64,000 nucleotides of DNA from Lysobacter alkalisoli (lineage in GTDB: Bacteria > Pseudomonadota > Gammaproteobacteria > Xanthomonadales > Xanthomonadaceae), in the NCBI RefSeq assembly GCF_006547045.1, contig NZ_CP041242.1, positions 2,180,001 through 2,244,000 on the forward strand. The letters are read 5' to 3'. The position numbers and the translations under genes were made by a program. Of the stretch, positions 17,223-25,825 are shown piece by piece (the stretch's first letter is position 1; each line of letters starts with the position of its first letter). The notes beneath the pieces are model-generated. The model ran no database searches and was not told the DNA's origin. It saw nothing but the letters and a program-made list of their open reading frames with translations.

Positions 17223-17732
17223 CTAGGGCGTACGGTGGTCGTAGCTGAGGGCACGCACGATCTTCCAGCCGGTATCGCCCTGCTCCCATACGTGCACGAA
17301 CCTGGCGATCTCGATCAATTGCTCCTGTCCGCCCTGCTCCGTGAGATAGAACCGGTGCATACCTTCCTGGATCGCGCCATAGTCGCGCACCGGATATACC
17401 TTGAGGCTGCCTTCCACGATTTCGCGCCGCAGCTGCACCTGACGGGAAGCGCAGCGCTCGCGGGTCATCCTTTCCATGCCGCTCCTGCCTCGCGTCAGGC
17501 CGCCCTTGTCGTGGTAGAACTCGATGTCCTCCTCCAGCATCGCCATCTGCCTGTCCACCTCGCAGGCGTTGAATGCCGCGAAGAGCTCGGCATCAAGTGC
17601 ATTGACCCGCTGCGCCAGACTGTCGCTCTGCGCCGCGTCGGCTTCATCCGCCTGAGCCGGTGCCAGATATGCCAGCGCGACTGCCGATGCCAGCATCAGG
17701 CGCCAGATCGATTGATATGGGATGGTGCTCAT
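17223..17732 (-). CDS. Secreted DUF4440 / SnoaL-like protein
   Basis: 169 residues. A signal peptide (LMLASAVALAYLAPAQA) is followed by an NTF2-like DUF4440 domain: LAQRVNALDAELFAAFNACE, DIEFYHDKGGLTRGRS and the terminal VWEQGDTGWKIVRALSYDH. These cone-shaped folds occur in periplasmic proteins of unknown ligand. ATG 17732 has GGAGAG 5 bases upstream. The region 17733-18028 to the divergent regulator holds a GGGGA/TCCCC hairpin followed by GTTTTTG (17859-17886) but no recognised gene. Confidence 0.82.
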   Translation of the reverse strand: MSTIPYQSIWRLMLASAVALAYLAPAQADEADAAQSDSLAQRVNALDAELFAAFNACEVDRQMAMLEEDIEFYHDKGGLTRGRSGMERMTRERCASRQVQLRREIVEGSLKVYPVRDYGAIQEGMHRFYLTEQGGQEQLIEIARFVHVWEQGDTGWKIVRALSYDHRTP

Positions 17733-18028
17733 GGGCTCTCCATGGTTGGAGTGGTCGATCGGTATCGCAGAGTGAATCAACCGAACGGCGTTGCATCGTC
17801 CCAAACGTCAGAGGGAAATAGGTCACGGGCAACGGGGTCTTGAACAGCTGGGGATTCCATGGCTCCCCGTTTTTGTTCCTGCGACGGTATCGCGTACGGG
17901 CCATGAGGGAAGGTGGAAGAACCCCTTCGCACAGTCCGTCAGACCATCCCAGGTTCCCGAAGACACGCATGTCCGCCATCAAACCCATCATGCGTTGGTA
18001 CCGGGTACCACGCCATCAGGTGAGGACG

Positions 18029-18793
18029 ATGTACGCAGAGAATGCCTGCCTGGCGCAGGCCACTCGCCCCGTCCGTGGGGCGAATGCACGGTGCAATGCC
18101 ACCGCCGGTACCGCACCCATCACGGTGATGGTCTGTTCAGGCCGTGCCGCGTTGCATGCCACGGTACGCGCGATGCAGGCCGACACTCCCGGAATCCGTC
18201 TGCTGGCCGGCCCATGCGATGGCGATACCTGCCTGCGCAGCTGTGCTGCGCCCACCGCGCCCCAGATCCTGCTGCTCGACAAGGACTGGCTGGACATCGC
18301 CGGCACCCGACTTCTTTGCCTGCTTCGCGAACGCTGCCCGCGAATGAGGATCCTTCTGGCCTGGGACAGGGTGCCGTCGACGCTTATGAGCGACGTGACG
18401 CACCACCGCCTCGATGGCTTCCTGCCGGCCACCAGTCCGCCCGAGGTCTACCGCAAGGCGATCAAGGCGGTCATCCAGGGCGAATTGTGGCTATCGCGCG
18501 AGTTGATGACCCGGGCCATCGTAGCGCTGCATATGGAGCTGCATGCTGTCGAACGGAATGCCGATGCGAATGACGATGCGCCGGTTGCCTGTATCGCCGG
18601 AACGCTCACCCCGCGTGAGGCCGAAGTGGTCGTTCACCTGCGTCGCGGCTTCACCAACAAGGAAATCGCGCGTGAACTCGGGATCATGGAAGACACCGTC
18701 AAGAAACATCTGAAGAACATCTTCGCCAAACTCGGCGTGAACCGGCGCACCCTTGTCGCGCTATACCCGGCCAGCGAGTGCGTCACAGGCTAG
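18029..18793 (+). CDS. LuxR-type response regulator with degenerate receiver domain
   Basis: 254 residues from ATG 18029, which has GAGG 3 bases upstream; the frame stays open back to 17840, so the start is uncertain. Residues ~30-165 have a CheY-like pattern (TVMVCSGRAALHATVRAMQA, APQILLLDKDWLDIAGTRLL). They keep an Asp after strand 3 but lack the acidic pair after strand 1 and the conserved Lys, so phosphorylation is doubtful. The C-terminal GerE-type HTH is canonical: LTPREAEVVVHLRRGFTNKE, MEDTVKKHLKNIFAKLGVNR. It is a DNA-binding regulator with unknown targets. Its stop codon overlaps that of the convergent lysyl-oxidase-like gene within CTAG. Confidence 0.82.
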   Translation: MYAENACLAQATRPVRGANARCNATAGTAPITVMVCSGRAALHATVRAMQADTPGIRLLAGPCDGDTCLRSCAAPTAPQILLLDKDWLDIAGTRLLCLLRERCPRMRILLAWDRVPSTLMSDVTHHRLDGFLPATSPPEVYRKAIKAVIQGELWLSRELMTRAIVALHMELHAVERNADANDDAPVACIAGTLTPREAEVVVHLRRGFTNKEIARELGIMEDTVKKHLKNIFAKLGVNRRTLVALYPASECVTG

Positions 18794-19818
18794 TGTGGTG
18801 TCACGAGGAAGGCATCGAACAGCACGCTGTCGCCGACACGCAGGTTCCATAGCGGCTTTCGCCCCGGTTGTTTCTTGTAGGGCACAGTGATCGTCGCGCT
18901 GATCGTATCAACCGTATCGGTATCCGATTCCAGTACCACGTCGCTCGCCACCGGCCGTGGTCCATTGCCTCCCTCGAACCGGACCTTCATGCCCGGGGTG
19001 AATCCGAAGCCGGAAATGGTGACCTGCACACTGGTCCCCATCCTGGCCGAGTCCGGCGTGATCGATGTCACTCCCGTGCAATTGCCGGAGCTGTCCAGAA
19101 CGGTCACGGTACTCGGGCGGGTGACCGAGAACAGCAGGCAGGACATATTGTCGGACTTGCTTTCCTCGACCAGAAGTTTCTTCGGGTCGATCTCGATCCT
19201 GAGCTGGTAGAGGCCGTCCGGATAATTGCTGAAGTCGAATGCCTGGCCATCGAGGTGGGCCCCATAAGTGTCGCCCCAACCCACCGACATGCCTTGCAGT
19301 TCCTTGTTGCAACTGGTGTAGAAGGCCGTATCCGACGCGCCCGGAAGTGAGGTATCGACCCGCGTGTTGTCCATGATGCAGAACGTGGTCTTGGCACCTG
19401 CGCGCGACGAGCCACCCGAAGCATTCAACGGCTGCAGCGTATACAGCGCGAAGTCGTTGAAATGGATGTGATCGTGCTCTTCGTGGTACTCCATGGAGCC
19501 GGAGTAATGCAGTGTCGAACTGCCATCGCTGCTGTACACCACCTGGTAGACCTGCTGCTTGCCCGAACCGGTCTCCACCGGTCCTGCCGCGACCTCAAGC
19601 GGGCCACGTCCGTTGTTCCAGCTGGTGGCGGCGAAGCGCAGCCACTCCCGACCCTCCGCGTCCGTGACCAGCGACAAGTCGCTGGCCGGCAGCGATACAA
19701 GATTGGGGGTCAACTCGACGACCCGTTGCGCAAGCGCCGGACCTGCAGCCAGAACGGCGCAGATCGCCAGCGCCAACGGACAAAGCCTGCGAACATGAAA
19801 GTGAATCTGGTCCATCAT
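18790..19818 (-). CDS. Secreted lysyl-oxidase-like protein with IPT/TIG domain
   Basis: 342 residues. Signal peptide ends near AAGPALAQ. Residues ~33-235 match the lysyl oxidase family (PF01186). The copper motif HxxHxHxH is HEEHDHIH at 112-119, and the quinone-precursor Lys region is AGAKTTFCIMDNT (Lys143). Further family strings are QGMSVGWGDTYGAHLDGQAF and YQLRIEIDPKKLL with ESKSDN. The last ~90 residues (VTSITPDSARMGTSVQVTIS) form an IPT/TIG immunoglobulin-like domain. The family oxidises primary amines (lysyl side chains) outside the cell. ATG ATG at 19818/19815 is preceded by GAGGG. Activity depends on cofactor formation that sequence alone cannot show. Confidence 0.85.
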   Translation of the reverse strand: MMDQIHFHVRRLCPLALAICAVLAAGPALAQRVVELTPNLVSLPASDLSLVTDAEGREWLRFAATSWNNGRGPLEVAAGPVETGSGKQQVYQVVYSSDGSSTLHYSGSMEYHEEHDHIHFNDFALYTLQPLNASGGSSRAGAKTTFCIMDNTRVDTSLPGASDTAFYTSCNKELQGMSVGWGDTYGAHLDGQAFDFSNYPDGLYQLRIEIDPKKLLVEESKSDNMSCLLFSVTRPSTVTVLDSSGNCTGVTSITPDSARMGTSVQVTISGFGFTPGMKVRFEGGNGPRPVASDVVLESDTDTVDTISATITVPYKKQPGRKPLWNLRVGDSVLFDAFLVTPH

Positions 19819-19906
19819 CCAGCCCTCGAAACATTGCCAATGGATCGATATGCCCCGCCTGATCGAGGGGCTCCGCAGAGCCCACTCTCACAGGCGTCGT
19901 TACCGG

Positions 19907-20287
19907 TCACTTGCAGTCCGGATCCTTCTTCGGATCGCACGGCGGGGGCGGAGGCGGTGGCGTCGTGCCACAGCTGAAATCGGACAGCACCAGCCTGCCC
20001 GGCAGGTCTGTCGAGGCCCCCAGCAGCGCGCCTGACGCGATGCAGTAGAAGTGCTGGTTGTTCTTGTTTACCGACGATGCCGAAACGCTGCACACGTTCC
20101 CGGACGACCACATGGCATCAAGCGTGCCCGCGGCTGCGCCACCGGTCTGGTTGTTGACGAAGTGCCAGGTGCCCGTCGCGTCACCGCAAGACTGCCCGCT
20201 CAGGTTGCCGATGTCCGCCGCATAGGCCGCTCCACCCATGCACAAGATGACTGCAACAGCCAGGAACCACTGCTTCTGCTTGACCAT
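19907..20287 (-). CDS. Small secreted Cys-containing protein with proline-rich tail
   Basis: 126 residues. A signal peptide (FLAVAVILCMGGAAYAAD) precedes a domain with CGDATGTWHFVNNQTGG, NVCSVSASSVNKNNQHFYCI and LVLSDFSCG. The C-terminus is a run of Pro followed by CDPKKDPDCK. The four core Cys suggest disulfides. No named family is recognised. ATG 20287 follows GAGGAGA at 6 bases. It lies 88 bases downstream of nothing on its own strand, and the gap 20288-20526 contains only its promoter region. Confidence 0.75.
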   Translation of the reverse strand: MVKQKQWFLAVAVILCMGGAAYAADIGNLSGQSCGDATGTWHFVNNQTGGAAAGTLDAMWSSGNVCSVSASSVNKNNQHFYCIASGALLGASTDLPGRLVLSDFSCGTTPPPPPPPCDPKKDPDCK

Positions 20288-20526
20288 GTCCAGATCTCCT
20301 CGCAGCCCGGTCGTGGCGTTGGCCCGACCCGGGGCCGAAATCCGGCAGCCGACGCCGCTGCCAGGCGGTCGACGCGCCGAGCGACGGCCGACACCTGCAA
20401 GGTCCCAGCATCGATGCGGGCAGACAATTCCCCGAAAGAGGAGGAAATGGACGCTGCATTGCCTCGTTTCCCGTCGCCACGCATGGCGTGGCCGGTTCAC
20501 TGTGGCGAATGCGTTTTATCCGGAAG

Positions 20527-20554
20527 CACGAAGGCCGGTTCCCCGGCCTTCGTG
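20527..20554 (-). terminator. Terminator hairpin after the 73-residue secreted protein
   Basis: A perfect 12-bp stem CACGAAGGCCGG / CCGGCCTTCGTG with a TTCC loop lies 21 bases beyond the stop at 20576. The same stem core recurs at 46484-46509. Confidence 0.65.
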
Positions 20555-20575
20555 TCCAGCCATGGTGGCGCCAGC

Positions 20576-20797
20576 TCAGCGCGGATTGCAGAACAGGCTG
20601 CCGTTCTTGACCGCGGACTTCGTGCGTTCGCCCTCATAACTGAACTGACCGTCGCAGCCGATCACCCAGGTGCCGACGACGTTGCCATTCGCATCGAGGA
20701 ACACACCCATGTCGCCGTTGTTGCCATAAGCGGCGATCGCGGTACCGGCTGCGAGTGCGGTGGCCAGGCCAAGGCCGATGACGAGTTTCCTGCGCAT
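20576..20797 (-). CDS. Small exported protein, DUF6289-like
   Basis: 73 residues with a signal peptide (VIGLGLATALAAGTAIA) and a short mature part: FLDANGNVVGTWVIGCDGQF ... SLFCNPR. The layout (one Cys after VVGTWVIGC, a second at the end) resembles DUF6289 small secreted proteins of Xanthomonadales; that link is tentative. ATG 20797 follows AGGAGAA by 6 bases. A strong terminator follows. The gap 20798-21018 shows nothing else. Confidence 0.72.
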   Translation of the reverse strand: MRRKLVIGLGLATALAAGTAIAAYGNNGDMGVFLDANGNVVGTWVIGCDGQFSYEGERTKSAVKNGSLFCNPR

Positions 20798-21018
20798 TCG
20801 ATGTTCTCCTTGTCTCTTGGAAATATCCTGCTCGGTGACCCGACGACCGCTCGGGCCGTGGATCGATGCCAGGCTTGCTGGCGATTGGGACGAATACAAC
20901 ATGCGACGGCCCGCCGACGAGACGGGTTGCACGAAACGACCCGGCACCGGGCCCGGGAGTGACGGTGGTCGCGGTTCGAGGACCGGTGCGATACGCCCGG
21001 GTTGTCGCCTCCCGCGGG

Positions 21019-21444
21019 CTAGCCGGCCCTGGAGGTGTTCAGCGCCACGGCGGCGCGGATGAGGGCCTTCAACGCCTTTTCGTCGATCCTGTCGCCCTCG
21101 TGGAAATCGATGGCGCGACGGGTATTGCCTTCGAGGCTGGAGTTGAACAGGTGCGCGGGATCCTCAAGCGAGGCACCCTTGACGAAGGTCATCTTCACCA
21201 CGTTCTTGTAGGTCTCGCCGGTGCAGATCATCCCATCGTGCGACCACACCGGAACCCCGCGCATCGCGTTCGACGGCTTTCGCCATTTCACCTCCTCCAC
21301 CACATCAGGGTCGGCCTGCCTGATCAGCATCCGGATCCGGGCAAGCATCTGGTCCCGCCAATCACCCGGATCGCTGACCCCTTCATCAACCGGCCGGGAG
21401 GGAGCACTCCCGTTGGCCTTTTCCTGCATGTCGCTCTTCTTCAT
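21019..21444 (-). CDS. DUF1801-domain protein
   Basis: 141 residues. DUF1801 signatures are DPDVVEEVKWRKPSNAMRG, PVWSHDGMICTGETYKNVVK and FVKGASLEDPAHLFN. The fold is a YdhG-type alpha/beta sandwich of unknown function found widely in environmental bacteria. ATG 21444 is chosen with GGAA upstream; another ATG lies at 21462. Confidence 0.88.
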   Translation of the reverse strand: MKKSDMQEKANGSAPSRPVDEGVSDPGDWRDQMLARIRMLIRQADPDVVEEVKWRKPSNAMRGVPVWSHDGMICTGETYKNVVKMTFVKGASLEDPAHLFNSSLEGNTRRAIDFHEGDRIDEKALKALIRAAVALNTSRAG

Positions 21445-21576
21445 GGGATTCCGGTCCTTCATCGATGTCGTGTCGTGGTTGCTGCACCGTTCACATGCGT
21501 TCGCCAGGCAACTGGCTCGCTTTTCCGGCCTTTGCCGCCGTGTCGTGCACGTTTCTTCCTGTGCTTCTTCTCGCGC

Positions 21577-21813
21577 TCACACTTCCCCGACGGCCCGCCG
21601 CCTTCCGCGCCACCGGATCGCATACGGCAACACGAACAGGTACAGACCGGTCAGCAGCAGCAGGGCGAGTGGCACCAATGCCAGCAGGTAAACCCAGAAG
21701 GCAGGCTCCTTGCCGCCGGCCGTGGACACGGCCACCACGTTGACAATGACGCCCACCGTGAATGCCATGGACACCCAGCGGTGGAACTGTCGGATCCAGT
21801 TACTCCAGCTCAT
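21577..21813 (-). CDS. Small two-helix membrane protein
   Basis: 78 residues with two membrane helices (WVSMAFTVGVIVNVVAVS and FWVYLLALVPLALLLLTGLY) and a basic C-terminus (RWRGRRRAVGEV). ATG 21813 follows GGGAGA by 5 bases. It lies 73 bases after the VOC gene stop on the same strand, so co-transcription with AraC-VOC is possible. No function is assigned. Confidence 0.75.
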   Translation of the reverse strand: MSWSNWIRQFHRWVSMAFTVGVIVNVVAVSTAGGKEPAFWVYLLALVPLALLLLTGLYLFVLPYAIRWRGRRRAVGEV

Positions 21814-21886
21814 TGGAATCTCCCTTGACAGCGCATATGGAAGGAACGGGGCCGTGCGGACGGCCCAGCATGGCCATGCGGCTCGT

Positions 21887-22297
21887 TCAGGCCACCTGGT
21901 TGATGCGGACGTGATTGCCGGCGGGGTCACGGAAGGCGCAGTCACGCACGCCATAGGGTTGCTCGGTGGGCTCCTGGATGACTTCCGCACCACTGGCCTG
22001 CAGCCTATCGAAGGTGCCGTCGAGGTCGGCGCTGGCGAGGATGATCATCGCGTAAGTGCCCTTGGCCATCATTTCTGCGATGGTGCGGCGCTCCTGGTCA
22101 GTCAGGCCGGGCGTGGCGGCCGGCGGGTGCAGGACGATGCAGGTGTCGGGCTGGCCGGGCGGGCCGACGGTGATCCAGTGCAGCCCGTTGTATTCGACAT
22201 CCTTGCGGACCTCGAAGCCGAGGGTGTCGCGGTAGAAGGCCAGCGACGCGGCCGGGTCGTTGTGCGGGAGAAAGGTCGAGTGGATGGTGATGTCCAT
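21887..22297 (-). CDS. VOC-family (glyoxalase/bleomycin-resistance) protein
   Basis: 136 residues forming one paired-motif VOC domain: FLPHNDPAASLAFYRDTLGF, NGLHWITVGPPGQPDTCIVL and the terminal YGVRDCAFRDPAGNHVRINQ. Metal ligands of the fold are suggested by His in the first strand and Asp/Asn in the last. The substrate is unknown. It starts 46 bases downstream of the AraC-type regulator gene on the same strand, an arrangement in which the regulator probably controls it. Confidence 0.9.
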   Translation of the reverse strand: MDITIHSTFLPHNDPAASLAFYRDTLGFEVRKDVEYNGLHWITVGPPGQPDTCIVLHPPAATPGLTDQERRTIAEMMAKGTYAMIILASADLDGTFDRLQASGAEVIQEPTEQPYGVRDCAFRDPAGNHVRINQVA

Positions 22298-22342
22298 GGC
22301 GTCACGCTCTCTTCGAGTCGGGCTCGGTGCGAGCCGGGGCCG

Positions 22343-22792
22343 TCATGCTAGGTCGGGCTTGGAGATCGGTGCTTCTCGATTCCTGATCGGCCGCGTCACC
22401 TGCTTCGCCACGCACGACGGCATGCCCGCCGTCGCCTCCGCCGCCTGGCGCCGGTAGACGCTGGGCGGCACCCCCACCAGTTCCGTGAAACGCGTGCTGA
22501 ACGTGCCCAGCGACGAACATCCGACCTCGAAGCAGACCTCGGTGACGCTGAGCTCGCCACAACGCAACAACGCCATTGCGCGCTCGATACGCCGTGTCAT
22601 CAGGTAGCTGTACGGCGACTCGCCATAGGCCAGCTTGAACTGGCGGCTCAGGTGCCCGGCCGACATGCCAGCGTTACGGGCGAGCGCCTCGACGTCCAGC
22701 GGCCGCGCGTATTCCCGGTCGATCCGGTCACGGACGCGGCGCAACCGGGCAAGGTCGCGCAGGTGTTGCGCCGTAGTGTGTGTGGTGGCCAC
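22343..22792 (-). CDS. AraC-family transcriptional regulator (DNA-binding domain only)
   Basis: 149 residues with both AraC helix-turn-helices: [20 protein letters not shown] ... [19 protein letters not shown], and [20 protein letters not shown] ... [10 protein letters not shown]. There is no N-terminal cupin sensor domain, and the C-terminal ~30 residues are extra. It is co-oriented with the downstream VOC gene. Short AraC proteins of this type commonly sit next to VOC proteins. Confidence 0.9.
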   Translation of the reverse strand: MATTHTTAQHLRDLARLRRVRDRIDREYARPLDVEALARNAGMSAGHLSRQFKLAYGESPYSYLMTRRIERAMALLRCGELSVTEVCFEVGCSSLGTFSTRFTELVGVPPSVYRRQAAEATAGMPSCVAKQVTRPIRNREAPISKPDLA

Positions 22793-22918
22793 GGGCGCGA
22801 TCGTCCCACTTCAAACCAATGTGCTCAAGCCTGCCCAGCATACGGGGCGTATACGGGGGGCCCTACGAAGCTCGCCCCACTCCCGTACACTGGCCACCTG
22901 TCCACCCACAGAGTGCCC

Positions 22919-23065
22919 ATGGCCAAGAAACCCAACTACTCGTTCGAAAAACGCCAGCGCGAGCTGGCCAAGCAGAAGAAAAAAGACGAAAAGGACGCCA
23001 AGAAGCGGGCCGAGCGCGAGGCGGCGAAGGGCGATGCGCCCTCGTCCACCGACGAATCGGAATGA
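22919..23065 (+). CDS. Small Lys/Glu-rich conserved protein
   Basis: 48 residues, highly charged: [20 protein letters not shown] ... [17 protein letters not shown]. Predicted as one continuous helix with an acidic tail. Similar very short proteins are common in Xanthomonadales genomes; function is unknown. Its stop overlaps the start of the YaiI gene (ATGA), so the two are translationally coupled. Confidence 0.8.
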   Translation: MAKKPNYSFEKRQRELAKQKKKDEKDAKKRAEREAAKGDAPSSTDESE

Positions 23066-23547
23066 ACGACGCGGCCCCGCCTGTGGCCCGGATCCGGGCC
23101 GCACGGATCTGGGTCGATGCCGACGCATGTCCCGGGCCGGTCAAGGAAATCCTGTTCCGGGCCGCGGAACGCACCCGGGTGCAGGTCACCCTGGTCGCCA
23201 ACCAGTGGCTGCGCACGCCGCCCTCCCGCCACATCAGCGCCCTGCAGGTGCAGGGCGGCTATGACGTTGCCGACGATGCGATCGCCGAGCGGGCAGGTCC
23301 CGGCGATCTGGTGATCACCCAGGACATCCCGCTGGCGGCACGCGTGATCGCGAACGGCGCCCACGCCGTCAATCCGCGAGGGGAACGCTATACCGCCGAC
23401 AACATCGCCGAGCGGCTGTCGATGCGGAACTTCATGGACGAACTTCGCGGTGCCGGCATTCAGACCGGCGGGCCCGCGCCGTTCAATGCCCGCGACCGCC
23501 AGGCATTCGCCAATCAGCTGGACCGCTGGCTAGCCACACGGGGCTAG
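23062..23547 (+). CDS. YaiI/YqxD family (DUF188, UPF0178) protein
   Basis: 161 residues. Family motifs are [67 protein letters not shown] and [16 protein letters not shown]. The conserved Asp residues form a PIN-like acidic site, so nuclease activity has been suggested for the family but not shown here. It overlaps the 48-residue gene by 4 bases. Confidence 0.93.
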   Translation: MNDAAPPVARIRAARIWVDADACPGPVKEILFRAAERTRVQVTLVANQWLRTPPSRHISALQVQGGYDVADDAIAERAGPGDLVITQDIPLAARVIANGAHAVNPRGERYTADNIAERLSMRNFMDELRGAGIQTGGPAPFNARDRQAFANQLDRWLATRG

Positions 23548-23621
23548 CATCGCGGGGCTCCCATCGGGCGATCGCCCTGCCTGACATCGCTCCGCCACGG
23601 AACCAGCCGGGGCCGCTGCAT

Positions 23622-24119
23622 CTACTCTCCCGTATCGTCCAGCAACCCATGCCGGCGATGCCAGTCCTCGAGCGATTCCTCCGGGAAGCCATCGAGATGG
23701 ATATCGTGTTTGCCCCGCGGCACTTCCACCCAGTTGGCCTTCGAATCCAGCAGGATGTGCACCCGCCCGGGCACGCGCGGCAGGGGCGTGTCGATGGCCG
23801 ATGCGTGCGGATGCACCAGGTCCGGCCATAGGGGATCGAACAGCCATAGCGCGCTGCCGCAGCCGGTGCAGAAGTGTCGCTGCCCGGAGCTGATGCGGCA
23901 CTCTTCATCGTCCTCGCCGATTCGGGCGCGATAGACGCCCAGGTGTTCGCGACCCTCGACTTTCAGCGTGTCGGCGCGGGCCCCCAGGTTGATGGCGGCT
24001 CCGCTGCCCCCGGCGGTCTTGCGGCAGATCGAACAGTAGCAGTGCAGAAACGGTACGGGCGCATACGCCTGGCAGCGGAAGCGCACCTGGCCGCAATGGC
24101 AGGATCCTTCGAGTTGCAT
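23622..24119 (-). CDS. GFA (glutathione-dependent formaldehyde-activating-like) family protein
   Basis: 165 residues of the CENP-V/GFA zinc fold. Zinc ligands are visible as SCHCG (residues 6-10), HCYCSICRKTAGG and HFCTGCGSALW. The C-terminal half (WVEVPRGKHDIHLDGFPEES) is typical of the proteobacterial subgroup. Despite the name, most members have no demonstrated formaldehyde role. ATG 24119. It faces away from the GST gene at 24250. Confidence 0.9.
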   Translation of the reverse strand: MQLEGSCHCGQVRFRCQAYAPVPFLHCYCSICRKTAGGSGAAINLGARADTLKVEGREHLGVYRARIGEDDEECRISSGQRHFCTGCGSALWLFDPLWPDLVHPHASAIDTPLPRVPGRVHILLDSKANWVEVPRGKHDIHLDGFPEESLEDWHRRHGLLDDTGE

Positions 24120-24249
24120 GGCTACGAACCGGTGGTGGAGAGGCCGTCACGTTAACGCCTCGCACCTGACGGACGCGTCGAGGGGAGTCCTGTCGAATTT
24201 CGCGCCACCCATTCGTCAAGGAAGAACATCCACAGACAGGAGAACTCCA

Positions 24250-24885
24250 ATGAAGCTCTATGGCCTTGGTCCGACCCGCTCGCTGCGCGCCGAATGGGCG
24301 CTGCGTGAACTGGGCGTCGACTTCGACTTCATTCCCATCGACCTGCTGGCGGGAGAAGCGCAGACCCCGGAGTTCCTGCGACTCAATCCTGCCGGCAAGC
24401 TCCCGGTGCTCGTCGACGGCGACCTGGTCCTGACCGAATCGGCCGCCATCGTCCTGTATCTGGCCGAAAAACATCCCGAACAGGGTCTGCTGCCGCCCGA
24501 CCTCCAGGCACGCGCGCAGGTCTACAAGTGGGTACTGTTCGCGATGACCGAACTGGAGCAACCGCTCTGGCGCATCGTGAAGCACACATTCCTGTACCCG
24601 GAAGAAAAGCGCCTCCCGGCCGACATCGACCTCGCCCGCGAGGAGTTCCGGCAGATGGCCACCATCCTCGACCGCCACATGCAAGGCCGCAGTTTCATCG
24701 TCGGCGACACCATCACTGCCGCCGACTGCGTGACCGTCTACCTGATGGACTGGGCCAACGAAGAAGACCTGCTCGGCGACTTCCCGCAGTTGCGCGCCTA
24801 CATGGATCGCATGTACGCACGCCCGGCGGCGCCCCAGCGCATCGCGCAGGCATTCGCGGAGATCCAGGCTGCAGGGTCCGCCTGA
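24250..24885 (+). CDS. Glutathione S-transferase family protein
   Basis: 211 residues. The N-terminal thioredoxin-fold domain (MKLYGLGPTRSLRAEWALRE, NPAGKLPVLVDGDLVLTESA) contains the cis-Pro and the ES glutathione-binding pair. An all-helical C-terminal domain holds GDTITAADCVTVYLMDWA, the usual N-capping box. The active residue is likely Ser11. GGAGAAC lies 6 bases before the ATG. It conjugates glutathione to an electrophile not identifiable from sequence. Confidence 0.92.
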   Translation: MKLYGLGPTRSLRAEWALRELGVDFDFIPIDLLAGEAQTPEFLRLNPAGKLPVLVDGDLVLTESAAIVLYLAEKHPEQGLLPPDLQARAQVYKWVLFAMTELEQPLWRIVKHTFLYPEEKRLPADIDLAREEFRQMATILDRHMQGRSFIVGDTITAADCVTVYLMDWANEEDLLGDFPQLRAYMDRMYARPAAPQRIAQAFAEIQAAGSA

Positions 24886-24945
24886 CGTGTCGAAATCGGG
24901 CCCGTCCATCCGTCGTTGAAGCAAACCCCTGAAAGGAGGACCTGC

Positions 24946-25488
24946 ATGTCCCTGACCCAGCAACTCGCCTGTGCCTGCGGCGAGGTCCAACTGATCGTCG
25001 AGAAGACGCCCATCGTCAGCGTTGACTGCTGCTGCGACAGTTGCCGGGCAGCCGGTCTGCGGCTGGAGCGGCTGGCAGGTGCCCGCCCGGTGCTCGATCC
25101 GCACGGCGGCACCCGGTTCGTCCTCTACCGGAAGGACCGCGTCCGTTTCATCGCAGGCTTCGAACGGATGAAGGAGTTCCGCCTGTCCTCCGGGGCAGGC
25201 ACCAGACGCGTGGTGGCAGGGTGCTGCAACACGCCGGTGTTCCTCGAGCTGGAAGCCGGACATTGGTTGAGCCTGTATGGCGGTCTGTGGCCTGCAGGAA
25301 CGCTACCCCCGCTCCAGATGCGAACCATGACGGGCGATCTGGCGGACGCGTCGATCCTGCCCGGAAACGTGCCCAATTCCGAACGCCACTCCTTGCCGTT
25401 CTTCGCCAAACTGTTGAAGGCGTGGATATGCATGGGCTTCCGCAATCCGAAGATCGCCATAAAGGAAGAAATCGATGTCCCAGGCTGA
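24946..25488 (+). CDS. DUF6151-type GFA-related protein
   Basis: 180 residues with a Cys pattern related to GFA proteins: CACGEVQLIV, DCCCDSCRAAGLRLE and VAGCCNTPVFLELEAGHWLS. The C-terminal part (LPFFAKLLKAWICMGFRNPK) is conserved in DUF6151. ATG 24946 has a strong site (AAAGGAGGA, 6 bases). The last 14 bases overlap the DUF6958 gene, so the two are cotranslated, and the GST lies 60 bases upstream on the same strand. It probably binds zinc. Confidence 0.85.
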   Translation: MSLTQQLACACGEVQLIVEKTPIVSVDCCCDSCRAAGLRLERLAGARPVLDPHGGTRFVLYRKDRVRFIAGFERMKEFRLSSGAGTRRVVAGCCNTPVFLELEAGHWLSLYGGLWPAGTLPPLQMRTMTGDLADASILPGNVPNSERHSLPFFAKLLKAWICMGFRNPKIAIKEEIDVPG

Positions 25489-25786
25489 CGACAAGATCGA
25501 GATCCAGAGCATCACCTCCCCGGGACACATCCAGCGCGTCGACCGGGCGAAGTACATGGCGATGAAGAAGGCGCTACTGGTTGCGCTGCCAAAGGCGGCA
25601 CCGGGGATCACGGTCGCACAGGCCAAGGAGTCCCTGCTCGCCACCCTGCCCGACGATCTCTTCCCTGGCGGCGCAAAGGCCGGATGGTGGCTGAAAGCCG
25701 TACAGCTGGACCTCGAGGCCAAGGGCATCATCATGCGCGGATCGGGCAAGCCGGTCAGGCTGTTCAAGCACACAAGTACCGCTTGA
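25475..25786 (+). CDS. DUF6958-family protein
   Basis: 103 residues matching DUF6958: GHIQRVDRAKYMAMKKALL, the middle LPDDLFPGGAKAGWWLKAVQ and LDLEAKGIIMR. Probably a small helical cytoplasmic protein; function is unknown. It overlaps the preceding GFA-related gene by 14 bases. The gap to the convergent YdeI gene is 39 bases and shows no hairpin. Confidence 0.87.
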   Translation: MSQADDKIEIQSITSPGHIQRVDRAKYMAMKKALLVALPKAAPGITVAQAKESLLATLPDDLFPGGAKAGWWLKAVQLDLEAKGIIMRGSGKPVRLFKHTSTA

Positions 25787-25825
25787 GGTCAGCTACCGTC
25801 CTGCTGATGGCCGTCCGCTGTTCCG

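Noticed and set aside
17859-17886. GGGGA/TCCCC hairpin with T-run as a terminator
   Set aside because: It lies between two divergent genes, so it has no upstream gene to terminate; an attenuator role could not be supported.
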